Notes: generated by a model not told the origin, from the sequence alone. Positions 32,093 to 41,747 are shown, counted from the stretch's first letter. The stretch is DNA of 61,329 nt from an uncultured Lachnospiraceae bacterium (GCA_910587295.1 CAJULP010000011.1:1-61329); one strand, 5' to 3'. Numbers and translations: made by a program.

Positions 32093-32776
32093 ATGAAACC
32101 AATTACAGATGCTGTATGTGATTTCTTAGAAAAGTATCCTCCCTCTTTAGAACTGTATAGGGCTTTGCACCAGGCAGGTGATTTATATTTAATTGGTGGG
32201 GTTTTAAGAGAGTATAGGGATAAAGGTGATATTGAGGAGTTAAGGGATATTGACATTATAATTAATGTTACTTCACAGGGGGCATGGCAAGAGCTATTAG
32301 ATAAATATAGTCCGGTGAGAAACTCTTTCGGGGGATACAAAGTGTTATGTGAAGACTTTGTGATTGATGTTTGGGTTATAGAAGAAACTTGGGCATATAG
32401 AGAAGAAATAATATCTTGCTCGGAGTCGGAATATGTAAAATACTTACCAGAGACGGTTTTTTTAAATTTAGATGCAATCATATATGATATAAAAAGGGAT
32501 ATATGGTATGATCAGATGTATTGTGAGGCAATGAAAAATAGAGAAATAGATATAGTCTTGGAAAAAAATCCTCAATTGCTATTAAATACAGTTCGTGCGT
32601 TTGTTTTAAAAAAACGTTATAATATGTGTTTTTCAGAAAGGTTAGTCCGGATAATAAAAAGAGAAAAAGAATTAAATAAAAATTTTATCAAAGATTTATT
32701 AGATATTCAAAAAGAGCGATATGGAAAAGAAATTATGTGTAAAAGTGAAATACAACAAATAGTAGAAACGTATTAA
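32093..32776 (+). CDS. Orphan nucleotidyltransferase-like protein
   Basis: A 227-residue protein. Its N-terminal part has a polymerase-beta-like/CCA-enzyme head motif (LYLIGGVLREYRDKGD, then LRDIDIIINV with the two metal-binding Asp). No HD or tRNA-binding tail like that of the true cca gene at 17546 is present; the rest is helical and not recognised. The sequence is clearly more AT-rich than the neighbouring sugar genes, a sign of transfer. The ATG follows AAGGAG, which overlaps the stop of the dGTPase-like remnant, so the two were once probably an operon. The terminator follows at 32805. A nucleotide-modifying defence or resistance role is possible but unproven. Confidence 0.65.
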   Translation: MKPITDAVCDFLEKYPPSLELYRALHQAGDLYLIGGVLREYRDKGDIEELRDIDIIINVTSQGAWQELLDKYSPVRNSFGGYKVLCEDFVIDVWVIEETWAYREEIISCSESEYVKYLPETVFLNLDAIIYDIKRDIWYDQMYCEAMKNREIDIVLEKNPQLLLNTVRAFVLKKRYNMCFSERLVRIIKREKELNKNFIKDLLDIQKERYGKEIMCKSEIQQIVETY

Positions 32777-32804
32777 AAATTCATTTTGGAAGGAAAGGTA
32801 AATA

Positions 32805-32835
32805 CCCCTGCCAATATTATGGCAGGGGCCTTTTT
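32805..32835 (+). terminator. Terminator after the nucleotidyltransferase gene
   Basis: CCCCTGCCA (32805-32813) and TGGCAGGGG (32820-32828) form a perfect 9-bp stem, followed by CCTTTTTAA on the plus strand. It lies six bases before the end of the convergent GH4 gene and may serve both. Confidence 0.85.
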
Positions 32836-34156
32836 AACGGTAATCTTTCATATAATCCCCATGTGCTTCGATCAAGTCATCACATAGAGATACAATTTCA
32901 TCAACGGAAAGCTGAGCGGCAGTGTGAGGATCTAACATAGCTGCCTGATAAATATTTTCTCTCTTTCTGGTGATGGCGGCTTCAATTGTCATAAGCTGCG
33001 GGTTGATGTTGGTCATGTTCATGGCAGCCAGCTGTACAGGAAGACGTCCGACCTTGCAGGGATGGATGCCCATATTATCGATCAGGCAGGGTACTTCCAC
33101 GCAGGCATCGGAAGGCAGGTTAAAGATCAGCCCGTCGTTGATTACGTTTCCGCCAATCTTATACGGGATGCCTGTCACGATTGCTTCCATGATATAAGAA
33201 GCGTATTCATGGGAACGCTCGTGAGTTACCTGTCCGTTGTCCAGAATATCATTTTTTTCTTTTTCCCAGCCTTCAATCTGATTGATGCATCGGCGGGGGT
33301 ATTCGTCTAAGGGGATATTATACTTTTCTATCAATTCCGGCTTGTCCGGTTTGATAAACCAGGGGTTGTACTCCGCATTGTGTTCGCTGGATTCAGTACA
33401 GTAGTATCCCAGCCGGCGTATGTATTCGTAACGCACCATGTCATTGTGCTTTTCTGTGCGGTTCTTTTCTGCCGCGCGTTTTTTGATCTCCGGATAAAGG
33501 TCGTTGCCATCTTTATCATAAATCTCTAAAAGCCATGCCATATGGTTGATGCCGGCAATGGTCTCTTTACGTCCTTCCAGATAGTTTTCCATGCCAAGCC
33601 CTTCTAAAAGGGATTTGGAGCAGACCTGTACGCTGTGGCAGAGTCCCACTGTCTTGATGTTAGTATAGCGCTGCATATATCCGGAAAGCATAGCCATAGG
33701 GTTGGTATAATTTAAAAACCATGCGTTGGGGCAGACTTGTTCCATGTCCTCGGCAAAATCATGGAGTACAGGAATGGTGCGCAGTGCGCGCATAATGCCT
33801 CCGATCCCCAGGGTATCCCCGATGGTCTGGCGCAGGCCATATTTTTTAGGGATCTCAAAGTCGGTGATGGTGCAGGGGTCATACAATCCAACCTGAATTG
33901 CGTTGACTACGAAGTCGGCGCCGCGGAGCGCTTCCTTCCGGTTTTCAACACCAAGGTAAGTCTTGATATTAGCTCTTCCTTCATTGGTGTTTTTGTTGAT
34001 AGCGCTGAGAATGATCTCCGACTCTGAAAGACGTTTCGGGTCAATGTCATAGAGTGCGATCTCACTGTCGCGCAGGGCGGGGGTACACATACAGTCACCC
34101 AATACATTTCTGGCAAATACGGTACTGCCAGCCCCCATAAAAGTTATTTTTGCCAT
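32834..34156 (-). CDS. melA: GH4 alpha-galactosidase/alpha-glucosidase-like enzyme
   Basis: A cytosolic NAD- and metal-dependent glycosidase. The 440-residue protein has the N-terminal GAGSTVFARNVLGD nucleotide-binding loop, LNYTNPMAM, the metal-ligand Cys in TVGLCHSVQ and the ligand His in IAGINHMAW, as in GH4 alpha-galactosidases (MelA/AglA group). The exact sugar cannot be settled from sequence; lack of a phosphotransferase transporter next door argues for unphosphorylated substrate. It is transcribed away from an AraC regulator, which is the usual arrangement for an inducible melibiose- or galactoside-type gene. Confidence 0.88.
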   Translation of the reverse strand: MAKITFMGAGSTVFARNVLGDCMCTPALRDSEIALYDIDPKRLSESEIILSAINKNTNEGRANIKTYLGVENRKEALRGADFVVNAIQVGLYDPCTITDFEIPKKYGLRQTIGDTLGIGGIMRALRTIPVLHDFAEDMEQVCPNAWFLNYTNPMAMLSGYMQRYTNIKTVGLCHSVQVCSKSLLEGLGMENYLEGRKETIAGINHMAWLLEIYDKDGNDLYPEIKKRAAEKNRTEKHNDMVRYEYIRRLGYYCTESSEHNAEYNPWFIKPDKPELIEKYNIPLDEYPRRCINQIEGWEKEKNDILDNGQVTHERSHEYASYIMEAIVTGIPYKIGGNVINDGLIFNLPSDACVEVPCLIDNMGIHPCKVGRLPVQLAAMNMTNINPQLMTIEAAITRKRENIYQAAMLDPHTAAQLSVDEIVSLCDDLIEAHGDYMKDYR

Positions 34157-34200
34157 AATTCTACCTTTACCTTTCCTCGTTTCTGCCCGTTAAGGCAATT

Positions 34201-34310
34201 CATAATCACATTATAGGAGAAAACGGTAAATATAGATAGGGATTTTGTTTCGGGTTAATAGGAAAAATGTTGCATAGGTTGTTGTGGGAAGGGTCAGGAT
34301 AGGATATAAT
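34201..34310. promoter_or_regulatory. Divergent promoter region between GH4 and the AraC regulator
   Basis: For the regulator, TTGTGG (34282-34287) and TATAAT (34305-34310) are 17 bp apart. For the GH4 gene a minus-strand TATAAT lies at 34215-34210, with no clear -35, as expected for an activated promoter. I see no strong operator repeat. Confidence 0.5.
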
Positions 34311-34348
34311 TGTGGAAAGATCATGGTTTGTGGGATGCGGGAATAATT

Positions 34349-35179
34349 ATGGAAAAAAATACATTATTGATGAAAGAATATTTTCAGGAGAGCTGTTTTG
34401 GGGATGCGCTTGTATTTTATTTTTGCGGATGGCAGAAATGTGAGCCGGAGCATGCCTTTGGTCCGGCAGTGAGGACGCACTTCCTGTTTCACTTTATCCT
34501 TTCCGGAAAGGGATCTTATGAGAGAGGAGGGGTGCGCCGGGAGCTGAGGGCCGGTCAGGGTTTTTTGATCCTTCCCGGGGAGTCTACCTGTTACGGGGCG
34601 GACAAGGATGACCCCTGGGAATACTGCTGGATTGGCTTTAATGGCACGGAGGCGGAAAATATTCTGACAGAATGCGGACTTGGAACTGACCACCTGATTT
34701 ATGAAGACCATAGCGGTGGGCTTTTGGGGCAGGAAATGCTGCGGCTGGTGAATTCTTTTAACCGGGCGGGGGTGAATGGCTATACGCTTTTGGGGCAATT
34801 ATACCTATGTTTTTCCCATATGGTTAAAAAACAGCCCGGCAATGAATCCGTGGTTCAGGGGTATGTAAGGCGTGCGCTGGATTTTATCCACAATAATTTC
34901 AGTTATGAGATCGGAGTATGGGAGATTGCCCGGGCGGTAGGGGTTGACCGTACGTATTTATACCGGATTTTCCGGAAGGAGGTAGGGAAGTCGCCTAAGG
35001 AATACCTGACCGCGTTCCGCCTTAAGATGGCGGCAGGGATGCTGGCAGGATCTTCCCTGCCTGTTACGGAGATTGCACTGTCCTGTGGGTTTAAGGAAGC
35101 ATCCTTGTTTGGGAAACAGTTTCGGGCGGCTTACGGGTGCAGCGCTTCTAAGTACCGTAAAGATAAAATAAAGCTATGA
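34349..35179 (+). CDS. AraC-family transcription regulator
   Basis: A likely sugar-responsive activator of the divergent GH4 gene. The 276-residue protein has an N-terminal cupin sensor (residues about 20-150, with RTHFLFHFILSGKGSYERGG and FLILPGESTCYGADKDDPWE) and a C-terminal double helix-turn-helix (IGVWEIARAVGVDRTYLYRI and VTEIALSCGFKEASLFGKQF). The ATG at 34349 gives the family start; its ribosome binding site is weak (GCGGGA). The YesM-type kinase follows after 23 bp, so the regulator may be cotranscribed with the transport system. Confidence 0.92.
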   Translation: MEKNTLLMKEYFQESCFGDALVFYFCGWQKCEPEHAFGPAVRTHFLFHFILSGKGSYERGGVRRELRAGQGFLILPGESTCYGADKDDPWEYCWIGFNGTEAENILTECGLGTDHLIYEDHSGGLLGQEMLRLVNSFNRAGVNGYTLLGQLYLCFSHMVKKQPGNESVVQGYVRRALDFIHNNFSYEIGVWEIARAVGVDRTYLYRIFRKEVGKSPKEYLTAFRLKMAAGMLAGSSLPVTEIALSCGFKEASLFGKQFRAAYGCSASKYRKDKIKL

Positions 35180-35202
35180 CGAAAAAAGAGAGAGGAATTA
35201 AG

Positions 35203-36849
35203 ATGAAAAAGTCGGTGTTTATTCAGTCAATTTATTTTATCCTATTATCTTCCTTTATAGTAGTCTTTCTTTTTGCGGTTTCGGAAGTTTTCACAATCAA
35301 GCATTTTAATGAGCGGATAGAGAAGATTTATAAAAACTCAATTAATTATTCCAGCAATTACTGGGCAGACCAGTTTTACGTTGCAAATAAAGAGTTGAAG
35401 TCATTGATTGATAAAAATAATGATACGGATTACAATTTGATCTGTGCCTCACAGGAAGATGATCTCATCCGGGAGAGAAGCGAAAATCTCCAGAGGGATT
35501 TAACCAATATGTCGATCATCAATGATAATCAGATAACATTTTTTGCGTATTTCCCGGATAAGGATATTATGATTTCTTCTATTACTTACATTGATTATCT
35601 TCAGGAAAAAGAGATTGATGAACTTAAGCAATATCTTTTAGCATATAACAGAGGTAATTCTGCCGACTGGAAAGATGTACAGTTAGGAGAAAACAGTTAT
35701 TTTTTGCATACCTATGCGCATAATGGGGGATACAGCGGCTGTTACATCAGTTGTGAAAATGTTCTGGATGATATTATGCCCCAGGATCAGGAATGTAATA
35801 TGTATATCCTAAATATGGATGGCTCTGTCTTTTATGAAAGGGAGGGGAACAGGGGATATGCGAAGGGTTTTGTTTTTTCCCGCGCGATCAGGATGATCAA
35901 TAAAAAAATCTGTGTGGAGATTCCTTATGATAATTTTATCAATAGCGGGTCCTACATTTTCCTGATTTTGTTTTTTGCAATGGCAGCGTCCGTTTTACTT
36001 ATTTGCATTGCCCTGTTTTATCTGGATAGGGCAGTTTTCCGTCCGCTTTTAAAACTGAAGGCAGCAATGGAGGAATTTAGTGGGGGAAATATGGAAGTCA
36101 GGCTGGAAGAACGAACTTCAAATAACGAAATCTCAGTGTTGTACCGGACCTTTAACCATATGAAGGATCAAATCCTTAATTTAAAGATTGGCATCTATAC
36201 AGCAAGCTTGGAAAAACAGATCATGTACAATCAATTCCTGCGTGTGCAGATCCAGCCCCATTTTTATACTAACATTTTAAATCTGATCTATACACTGGCA
36301 AATGCAAAAGATTTCAGGACAATCCAGGATCTGACGAAATACATGACAGATTGTTTTAGATATCTTTTGTCTTTAAAAGGGGATTTTGTATGGCTTGAAG
36401 AGGAATTACAGTGCGTGGAATATTATGCGCAAGTGCAGAGAATCCGGTATCAGGACAGCTTTTGCCTTAAAATCACCTGTAATGTGGATGCGGAAAATGA
36501 GATGATTCCGCCGCTTTTGATCCAGACGTTTATAGAAAACAGTATCAAGTATAATGTTATGGTGGTACAGGATCTTCAGATTTCCCTGCTCATTGAGGAA
36601 GAGGAGGATTGGCTTCATATCGAAGTGAAAGATAACGGTTCAGGGTTTCCGGAAGAAATGTTATACCGGATTGAACGTAATGAGGATATTGAAGAAGACG
36701 GGAAACATATAGGAATTACCAATGTAAAAAACCGTCTGCAGGTTTTATATGGTGACTGTGCGGTTGTCAGGATCCGTAACCAGAGGGAAGGTTCTGTGGT
36801 AACAGTAAGGATTCCCAAAATAAACAATGATGAGAGGCTGGAAGTCTGA
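35203..36849 (+). CDS. YesM/LytS-type sensor histidine kinase
   Basis: A membrane sensor of 548 residues: helix about 5-30, large extracellular domain to about 245, second helix about 250-275 (LILFFAMAASVLLICIALFY), HAMP, then the His_kinase domain (QIQPHFYTNILNLIYTLA, with the phosphoacceptor His) and ATPase boxes (LIQTFIENSIKYN, DNGSGFPEEM, GITNVKNRL). The family controls sugar-transporter operons. The ATG at 35203 has AGAGGAA. The regulator gene follows directly. Intact, unlike its paralogue at 50489. Confidence 0.92.
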   Translation: MKKSVFIQSIYFILLSSFIVVFLFAVSEVFTIKHFNERIEKIYKNSINYSSNYWADQFYVANKELKSLIDKNNDTDYNLICASQEDDLIRERSENLQRDLTNMSIINDNQITFFAYFPDKDIMISSITYIDYLQEKEIDELKQYLLAYNRGNSADWKDVQLGENSYFLHTYAHNGGYSGCYISCENVLDDIMPQDQECNMYILNMDGSVFYEREGNRGYAKGFVFSRAIRMINKKICVEIPYDNFINSGSYIFLILFFAMAASVLLICIALFYLDRAVFRPLLKLKAAMEEFSGGNMEVRLEERTSNNEISVLYRTFNHMKDQILNLKIGIYTASLEKQIMYNQFLRVQIQPHFYTNILNLIYTLANAKDFRTIQDLTKYMTDCFRYLLSLKGDFVWLEEELQCVEYYAQVQRIRYQDSFCLKITCNVDAENEMIPPLLIQTFIENSIKYNVMVVQDLQISLLIEEEEDWLHIEVKDNGSGFPEEMLYRIERNEDIEEDGKHIGITNVKNRLQVLYGDCAVVRIRNQREGSVVTVRIPKINNDERLEV

Positions 36850-36853
36850 AAAT

Positions 36854-38116
36854 ATGAATTTGCTGATTGTTGATGATGAAGTGATCATTGTCTCTTTATT
36901 AAAAAAGCATATTGTGTGGGAAGAGCTGGGAATAAAGGAAGTGTTTACCGCCTATACGGCGATGGATGCAAGAAGGGTGGTGGCAGACCATGCAATTGAT
37001 ATTGTGATATGTGATATTGAGATGCCAAAAGAGAGCGGGCTGGATTTTTTGGCGTGGGTGAAAGAGAACTATCCTGATATCATGCGTATTATCCTTACCA
37101 GCTACCCTGATTTTAAGTATGCGCAGGATGCCATCAGCATTGGCGTATTAAAATATCTATTAAAGCCGGTCAGCTTTGAAGAGTTGGCGGAAACGGTCAG
37201 ATACGCAGTAGAGGAATTGGAAAAACAAAAAAATACAAAGCAGCGTCAGGCGGATAATTTGCATACGGGATATGATAAGAAGCGGGAAGAAAAAATATTT
37301 TATACAAAAATGATCACGGATGAGATTCTGCCGTTTCCGGAATTTATTGACAGGGCCGTTGAGGAAGGGAAGTTAAACAAGGAGGAGCTGGTTCCGGAAG
37401 GGCTGGTGTATATCCGCCTTGGCAGGGCCATGAGTGGGAAAAATGACAGCGCCTTGTTGTATGCTCTTTGTAACATTGCGGAAGAATTATTTGAAAATAT
37501 AGTAGAGATTCATCTTTGGGATAATATTTTTTGGGTGATCAGGTCAAAGGAAGATAAAGAGCGGATTTATGAAATGTGTGAACTGTTTCTATCCAAATTA
37601 GATGGAAGGCTGCCGGGGGAGATAGCTGCGTATTTTATTTATCATGTTAAATTGGAAACGCTTTCTGAAAGCGCAAAAGATCTGCGGCAGGCGGCTATGC
37701 AATACCGGAATGTGGGGCAGAGCATTTATGACGTGGATGATATGATAGAATCTATTTCAGAATCGGAAGGAGGAGACCAGGCTGCTTCATCCTGGGCAGT
37801 GGTGGAATCTGTAAAGGAGTATCTTCGTGAGCACTATATGGAACCAATTGGCAGGCAGGAGATTGAGGAGGCGGTCCATTTAAATGGAGATTATCTTAAC
37901 CGCATTTTTAAAAGCGCAACGGGGTACTCGCTTATTCAATATATTCAGTATTACCGTATTTTGGTAGCCAGGCGTCTGATTGCGGAGGGAAAATGTACCA
38001 TTACGGAGGTAGGAATCAGCGTGGGCTTTGACACGCCTTCTTATTTTGCAAAGGTATTCAAAAAATGGACGGATATGACACCGTTTGAATATTATAACAG
38101 GATGCACAAAAATTAA
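36854..38116 (+). CDS. YesN-type response regulator with AraC output domain
   Basis: Partner of the preceding kinase, 420 residues. Receiver domain: MNLLIVDDEVIIVSLLKKH, phosphoacceptor Asp in IVICDIEMPKESG and Lys in LLKPVS. A middle linker of about 180 residues leads to the AraC helix-turn-helix pair (IGRQEIEEAVHLNGDYLNRI and ITEVGISVGFDTPSYFAKVF). ATG 36854 gives the standard start just after the receiver boundary; an earlier ATG at 36827 overlaps the kinase gene. The binding-protein/permease genes after the terminator at 38141 are the likely targets. Confidence 0.92.
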   Translation: MNLLIVDDEVIIVSLLKKHIVWEELGIKEVFTAYTAMDARRVVADHAIDIVICDIEMPKESGLDFLAWVKENYPDIMRIILTSYPDFKYAQDAISIGVLKYLLKPVSFEELAETVRYAVEELEKQKNTKQRQADNLHTGYDKKREEKIFYTKMITDEILPFPEFIDRAVEEGKLNKEELVPEGLVYIRLGRAMSGKNDSALLYALCNIAEELFENIVEIHLWDNIFWVIRSKEDKERIYEMCELFLSKLDGRLPGEIAAYFIYHVKLETLSESAKDLRQAAMQYRNVGQSIYDVDDMIESISESEGGDQAASSWAVVESVKEYLREHYMEPIGRQEIEEAVHLNGDYLNRIFKSATGYSLIQYIQYYRILVARRLIAEGKCTITEVGISVGFDTPSYFAKVFKKWTDMTPFEYYNRMHKN

Positions 38117-38140
38117 GTCTGAAATGTTCTACCATGTGGT

Positions 38141-38176
38141 CGGTTTTGTTGTTGAGACAAAGCCGGCTGTTTTTTA
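38141..38176 (+). terminator. Terminator between the two-component genes and the transporter
   Basis: CGGTTTTGT (38141-38149) pairs with ACAAAGCCG (38157-38165, one G:T), followed by GCTGTTTTTT. A TATAAA within 38194-38200 could be the -10 of the transporter promoter. Confidence 0.7.
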
Positions 38177-38245
38177 TACTAGAAAAGTCAATAATATAAA
38201 ATTAAATACCTGTTAGACTTATGCAGGGGAGAAAAGGAGGATATC

Positions 38246-39817
38246 ATGTTACGAAAAAGTGTCAGTGTTTTTTTAGTGGCTGTCATGACAGCCGGGTTAT
38301 TGGCAGGGTGCGGATCGCCGGGAAACAATATGGCTGGTCAGGATACGGAAAAAATCGGGGCAGATGAGCCGTCTGCTGACGCAGACCAGGCTTTGGCGGA
38401 GGATGCGCCGGGAAGCAGTGATCTGTCCGGACAGGAACCTTATACAGTAAGGATTGTGGCGGACGGGTTTGGGTCAGACGAAGCCTGTGCCGAAATATCG
38501 GCAGCGGTTTCGGAGATTACAAGGGCAAAGTTTAATACAGATGTGGAGTTGGTACGCTATGACTTTGCAACCTACGTAGATAAGGTGCAGACGGAACTTG
38601 CTTCCGGAGAAAAGATAGATCTTCTTGGAGGCGTTTCTGATATTTCTATTCCCAGTGCAGCCAGCCAGGGGCAGGTGTTGGCATTAAATGAATTGCTGGA
38701 ATCTGACGGAAAGGATATTCTGGCAGATATCAGTGTGGAAGATTTGGGATCCACCTCAGTTGGCGGCCAGGTATATGCAATCCGCAACAATAAGGAATTG
38801 GGTTTGGGACTTGGATTTGCATGTAATGCGGAAATGCTGGAATCTTTAGGGATAGATTACAGCAATATTAAGTCGGAAGCGGATATGGAGCCGATTTTAC
38901 AGGCTGTGAAGGAGAAATATCCGGATGTTTACCCATGGGGTTCTGACAGCGGGGCAATGGGAGACTTTTTACTGGCTGTCGACTGGCTTGGCAGGGATTT
39001 TGGCGTGCTAATGGATTCTTTTGATGACAGTGATACGACCGTAGTTAATTTTTTCACTTCAGATGAGTATTATGAGCTATGTAAGCGCAGGTATGAGTGG
39101 TCTCAGAAAGGGCTGATCATGCCGGATGCAAGTATTAATACGGAACAGGTTGCCAGCCTGATGGGCGCCGGAAAAGTGTTCTGTGCGACTACGGAGACAA
39201 AGCCGGGAATTGAATCCCAGTGGGAAAGGAATACGGGGATCGATATTACCATTATTGATGTGGTGCCTGATTATACAATGACGAGTAACTTAAATAATTA
39301 TTGGTTTATCCCTTATACCAGTGAGCAGCCGGAAAGGGCAATGCAGGTTTTAAATGAAATGTATTCCAATCCTGACGTGGCGAATCTGCTGATTTACGGC
39401 ATTGAAGGGAAATATTATGAATTTGTGGATGAAGAAAACGGTGTCATTGATTATCCGGAAGGTGTAACTTCTGACAGCCTGGGATACACAGTCACGGCAT
39501 GGCATTTCCCGAATGAATTGATCGCACATAAATGGGTTACGGACGGTGCGGACATTTGGGAAGATACTATTCAGTTTAATAAAGATTGTCATCCTTCACA
39601 GGCCAAAGGATTTGTATGGGACAGTGCGGATGTGACCAATGAAGTGGTTGCCTGCATGACCGTGAAAAATAAATATTTAAAAGGATTAAATACCGGAGAC
39701 GTTGATCCTGACACTATATGGGAGCAGATGAAAGAAGAATATGAAGAAGCCGGAATCCAGAAGATCATAGATGAAAAGCAAAAACAGCTTGATGCCTGGC
39801 TGGCAGAAAATAAATAG
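38246..39817 (+). CDS. Sugar-binding lipoprotein of an ABC importer
   Basis: An extracellular solute-binding protein (family 1, LplA/YtcQ-like), 523 residues. The signal peptide MLRKSVSVFLVAVMTAGLLA ends in the lipobox LLAGC (Cys22), with an acidic linker to residue 65. It works with the two permeases downstream to bring in an oligosaccharide; no ATPase gene lies here, as usual for this family, which shares a common ATPase (MsmX-type) encoded elsewhere. AAGGAGG precedes the ATG. A strong hairpin follows the stop. Confidence 0.9.
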   Translation: MLRKSVSVFLVAVMTAGLLAGCGSPGNNMAGQDTEKIGADEPSADADQALAEDAPGSSDLSGQEPYTVRIVADGFGSDEACAEISAAVSEITRAKFNTDVELVRYDFATYVDKVQTELASGEKIDLLGGVSDISIPSAASQGQVLALNELLESDGKDILADISVEDLGSTSVGGQVYAIRNNKELGLGLGFACNAEMLESLGIDYSNIKSEADMEPILQAVKEKYPDVYPWGSDSGAMGDFLLAVDWLGRDFGVLMDSFDDSDTTVVNFFTSDEYYELCKRRYEWSQKGLIMPDASINTEQVASLMGAGKVFCATTETKPGIESQWERNTGIDITIIDVVPDYTMTSNLNNYWFIPYTSEQPERAMQVLNEMYSNPDVANLLIYGIEGKYYEFVDEENGVIDYPEGVTSDSLGYTVTAWHFPNELIAHKWVTDGADIWEDTIQFNKDCHPSQAKGFVWDSADVTNEVVACMTVKNKYLKGLNTGDVDPDTIWEQMKEEYEEAGIQKIIDEKQKQLDAWLAENK

Positions 39818-39836
39818 AAAAAGGTTAAGCAAGGCA

Positions 39837-39871
39837 ATGCGGCATCATGGCATTAAAACCTGATGCCGCAT
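39837..39871 (+). repeat. Intercistronic stem-loop between binding protein and permease genes
   Basis: ATGCGGCATCA (39837-39847) and TGATGCCGCAT (39861-39871) form a perfect 11-bp stem without a T-run. It probably protects the 3' end of the binding-protein message or allows partial termination, giving more binding protein than permease. Confidence 0.75.
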
Positions 39872-39899
39872 GATTGCATGGATAGGTCTGGAGGCGGAT

Positions 39900-40817
39900 A
39901 TGGAGAGTAAGAAAAAGAAAATTTCAGTAAACTGGGCGCTTTATCTCATGCTGGTACCGGGGTTTTTATATATGTTGTTTAATAACTATATCCCGATGAC
40001 GTTTACGGTGATCGCATTTAAGAAGTTTAATTTTCAAAAAGGGATATGGGGAAGTGAATTTAATGGCCTGGAGAATTTTAAGTCTCTTTTTTCAACAAGG
40101 GATTCCTGGATCATCCTAAGGAACACCATAGGATATAATCTGGTATTTATTGTTGTAAGCCTTTTGATCGGCCTGACATTGGCAATTTTGCTGGATGAAC
40201 TGGCGTCGAGAAGGGGAAAAAGATTGTACCAGATGTCTTACCTGATACCCTATATGATATCGATTACTGTTGTAAGCTATATCGTATATGCATTTTTAAG
40301 TACCGAAACCGGGTTTATCAATAACGGGATCTTGAAAATCCTGGGGAAGGATAAAATATCCTGGTATTCCCAACCGAAGTATTGGCCGTTTATTCTTGTG
40401 ACAGTAAATCAGTGGAAGTGGCTTGGGTATAATACGATCATCTATTATTCTTCGGTAATCAGCATAGATTCCGGGTATTATGAGGCGGCAACCATAGACG
40501 GCGCTGCCCGTTTTCAACGTATCTGGTATATTACCATTCCTTTGATCCGATCCACGATCATTACCATGACACTTTTGCAGCTTGGCAGCATTTTCCGTAC
40601 GGATTTCGGGCTGTTTTATCAGGTGCCTATGGATAGCAGCGCATTGATGAATGTTACAAATACAATTGACACTTATGTGTACCGGGGGATAAAGAGCGTG
40701 GGAACGCTGGGGATGTCATCTGCCGCAGGATTGTATCAGTCCGTGGTGGGCTTTGTATTAATTCTGGTCATGAATGGAATTGTCAGAAGGATTGATAAAG
40801 AAAGCGCCATATTTTAA
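39900..40817 (+). CDS. ABC sugar permease, LplB type
   Basis: Inner-membrane component of the importer, 305 residues with six predicted helices and the EAA loop YYEAATIDGAARFQRIWYITIP that contacts the ATPase. The N-terminus (NWALYLMLVPGFLYMLFNNY, then PMTFTVIAFKKFNFQKGIWG) is typical of the LplB/YtcP-type group for complex sugars. The ATG at 39900 follows CTGGAGG; a longer frame to 39870 is less likely. Confidence 0.93.
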   Translation: MESKKKKISVNWALYLMLVPGFLYMLFNNYIPMTFTVIAFKKFNFQKGIWGSEFNGLENFKSLFSTRDSWIILRNTIGYNLVFIVVSLLIGLTLAILLDELASRRGKRLYQMSYLIPYMISITVVSYIVYAFLSTETGFINNGILKILGKDKISWYSQPKYWPFILVTVNQWKWLGYNTIIYYSSVISIDSGYYEAATIDGAARFQRIWYITIPLIRSTIITMTLLQLGSIFRTDFGLFYQVPMDSSALMNVTNTIDTYVYRGIKSVGTLGMSSAAGLYQSVVGFVLILVMNGIVRRIDKESAIF

Positions 40818-40832
40818 AAAGGAGATGCTATA

Positions 40833-41720
40833 ATGGTAAAAAGAGATAGAGTGTTTCAGGCAATTGACCATGTGATATTGTTTTTGGTGGCAGCCTTTTG
40901 TGTTCTACCGCTGATTTTGTTATTTTCATCATCTTTAAGCAACGAGACGGCCGTGCTGCATGAAGGCTATCATATCTTGCCAAGGGAATTTGATCTGACT
41001 GCATATCAATATATTGTCAATGGTTCAAGCGGGATCATGCGGTCTTATGGAATTTCCGCAATTGTTACACTGGCAGGAACGCTGGGGAATCTGTTTATTA
41101 CGATACTGTATGCTTATCCCATTTCACGCAGGGATTTAAAGGGGCGGACGTTTTTTTCTTTTGTTTTATTTTTTACGATATTATTTAACGGGGGCCTGAT
41201 TCCCACTTATATGATGTGGACCAATACATTCCATATTAAGAATACATATCTGGCGTATCTGCTCCCGAACCTTTTGATGAACGGGTTTTATGTGATCATG
41301 GCAAGAAATTTTTTTGCGGCAAATATTCCTTTTGAACTGCTGGAGTCCGCCAAAATAGATGGTGCGGGGGAAGTACGGATCTTAAAGAATATCGTGATAC
41401 CTATGTCTAAGCCAATCTTAGCCACATTAGGGTTATTTGTCTCCTTAAATTATTGGAATGACTGGCAGAATGGGCTATATTATATCAGTAATGATAACAT
41501 GTACACGATTCAGGTACTGCTGAATCGTATGCTGTTAGACGCATTATACATGCAGCAGGGATTGTCAAAGGAGATCAGCAGCAGTATCGGGGCAGCTATG
41601 CCGACATCTACGTTGAAAATGGCAATTGCTGTTTTGGGTGCGATTCCCGTGCTGATCATTTTCCCGTTTATTGCCAGATATCTGACTGGCGGGATTGTGG
41701 TAGGCGCGGTGAAAGGTTAA
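40833..41720 (+). CDS. ABC sugar permease, LplC/YtcP type
   Basis: Second membrane component, 295 residues with six helices and an EAA-type loop (FELLESAKIDGAGEVRILKN). It starts 15 bases after the first permease gene with AAGGAG before the ATG, ends with the usual GGIVVGAVKG tail, and is followed by GH5 after 27 bp in the same unit. Confidence 0.94.
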   Translation: MVKRDRVFQAIDHVILFLVAAFCVLPLILLFSSSLSNETAVLHEGYHILPREFDLTAYQYIVNGSSGIMRSYGISAIVTLAGTLGNLFITILYAYPISRRDLKGRTFFSFVLFFTILFNGGLIPTYMMWTNTFHIKNTYLAYLLPNLLMNGFYVIMARNFFAANIPFELLESAKIDGAGEVRILKNIVIPMSKPILATLGLFVSLNYWNDWQNGLYYISNDNMYTIQVLLNRMLLDALYMQQGLSKEISSSIGAAMPTSTLKMAIAVLGAIPVLIIFPFIARYLTGGIVVGAVKG

Positions 41721-41747
41721 ACAATAAAAGAGAAGGAGAGGATTTAT

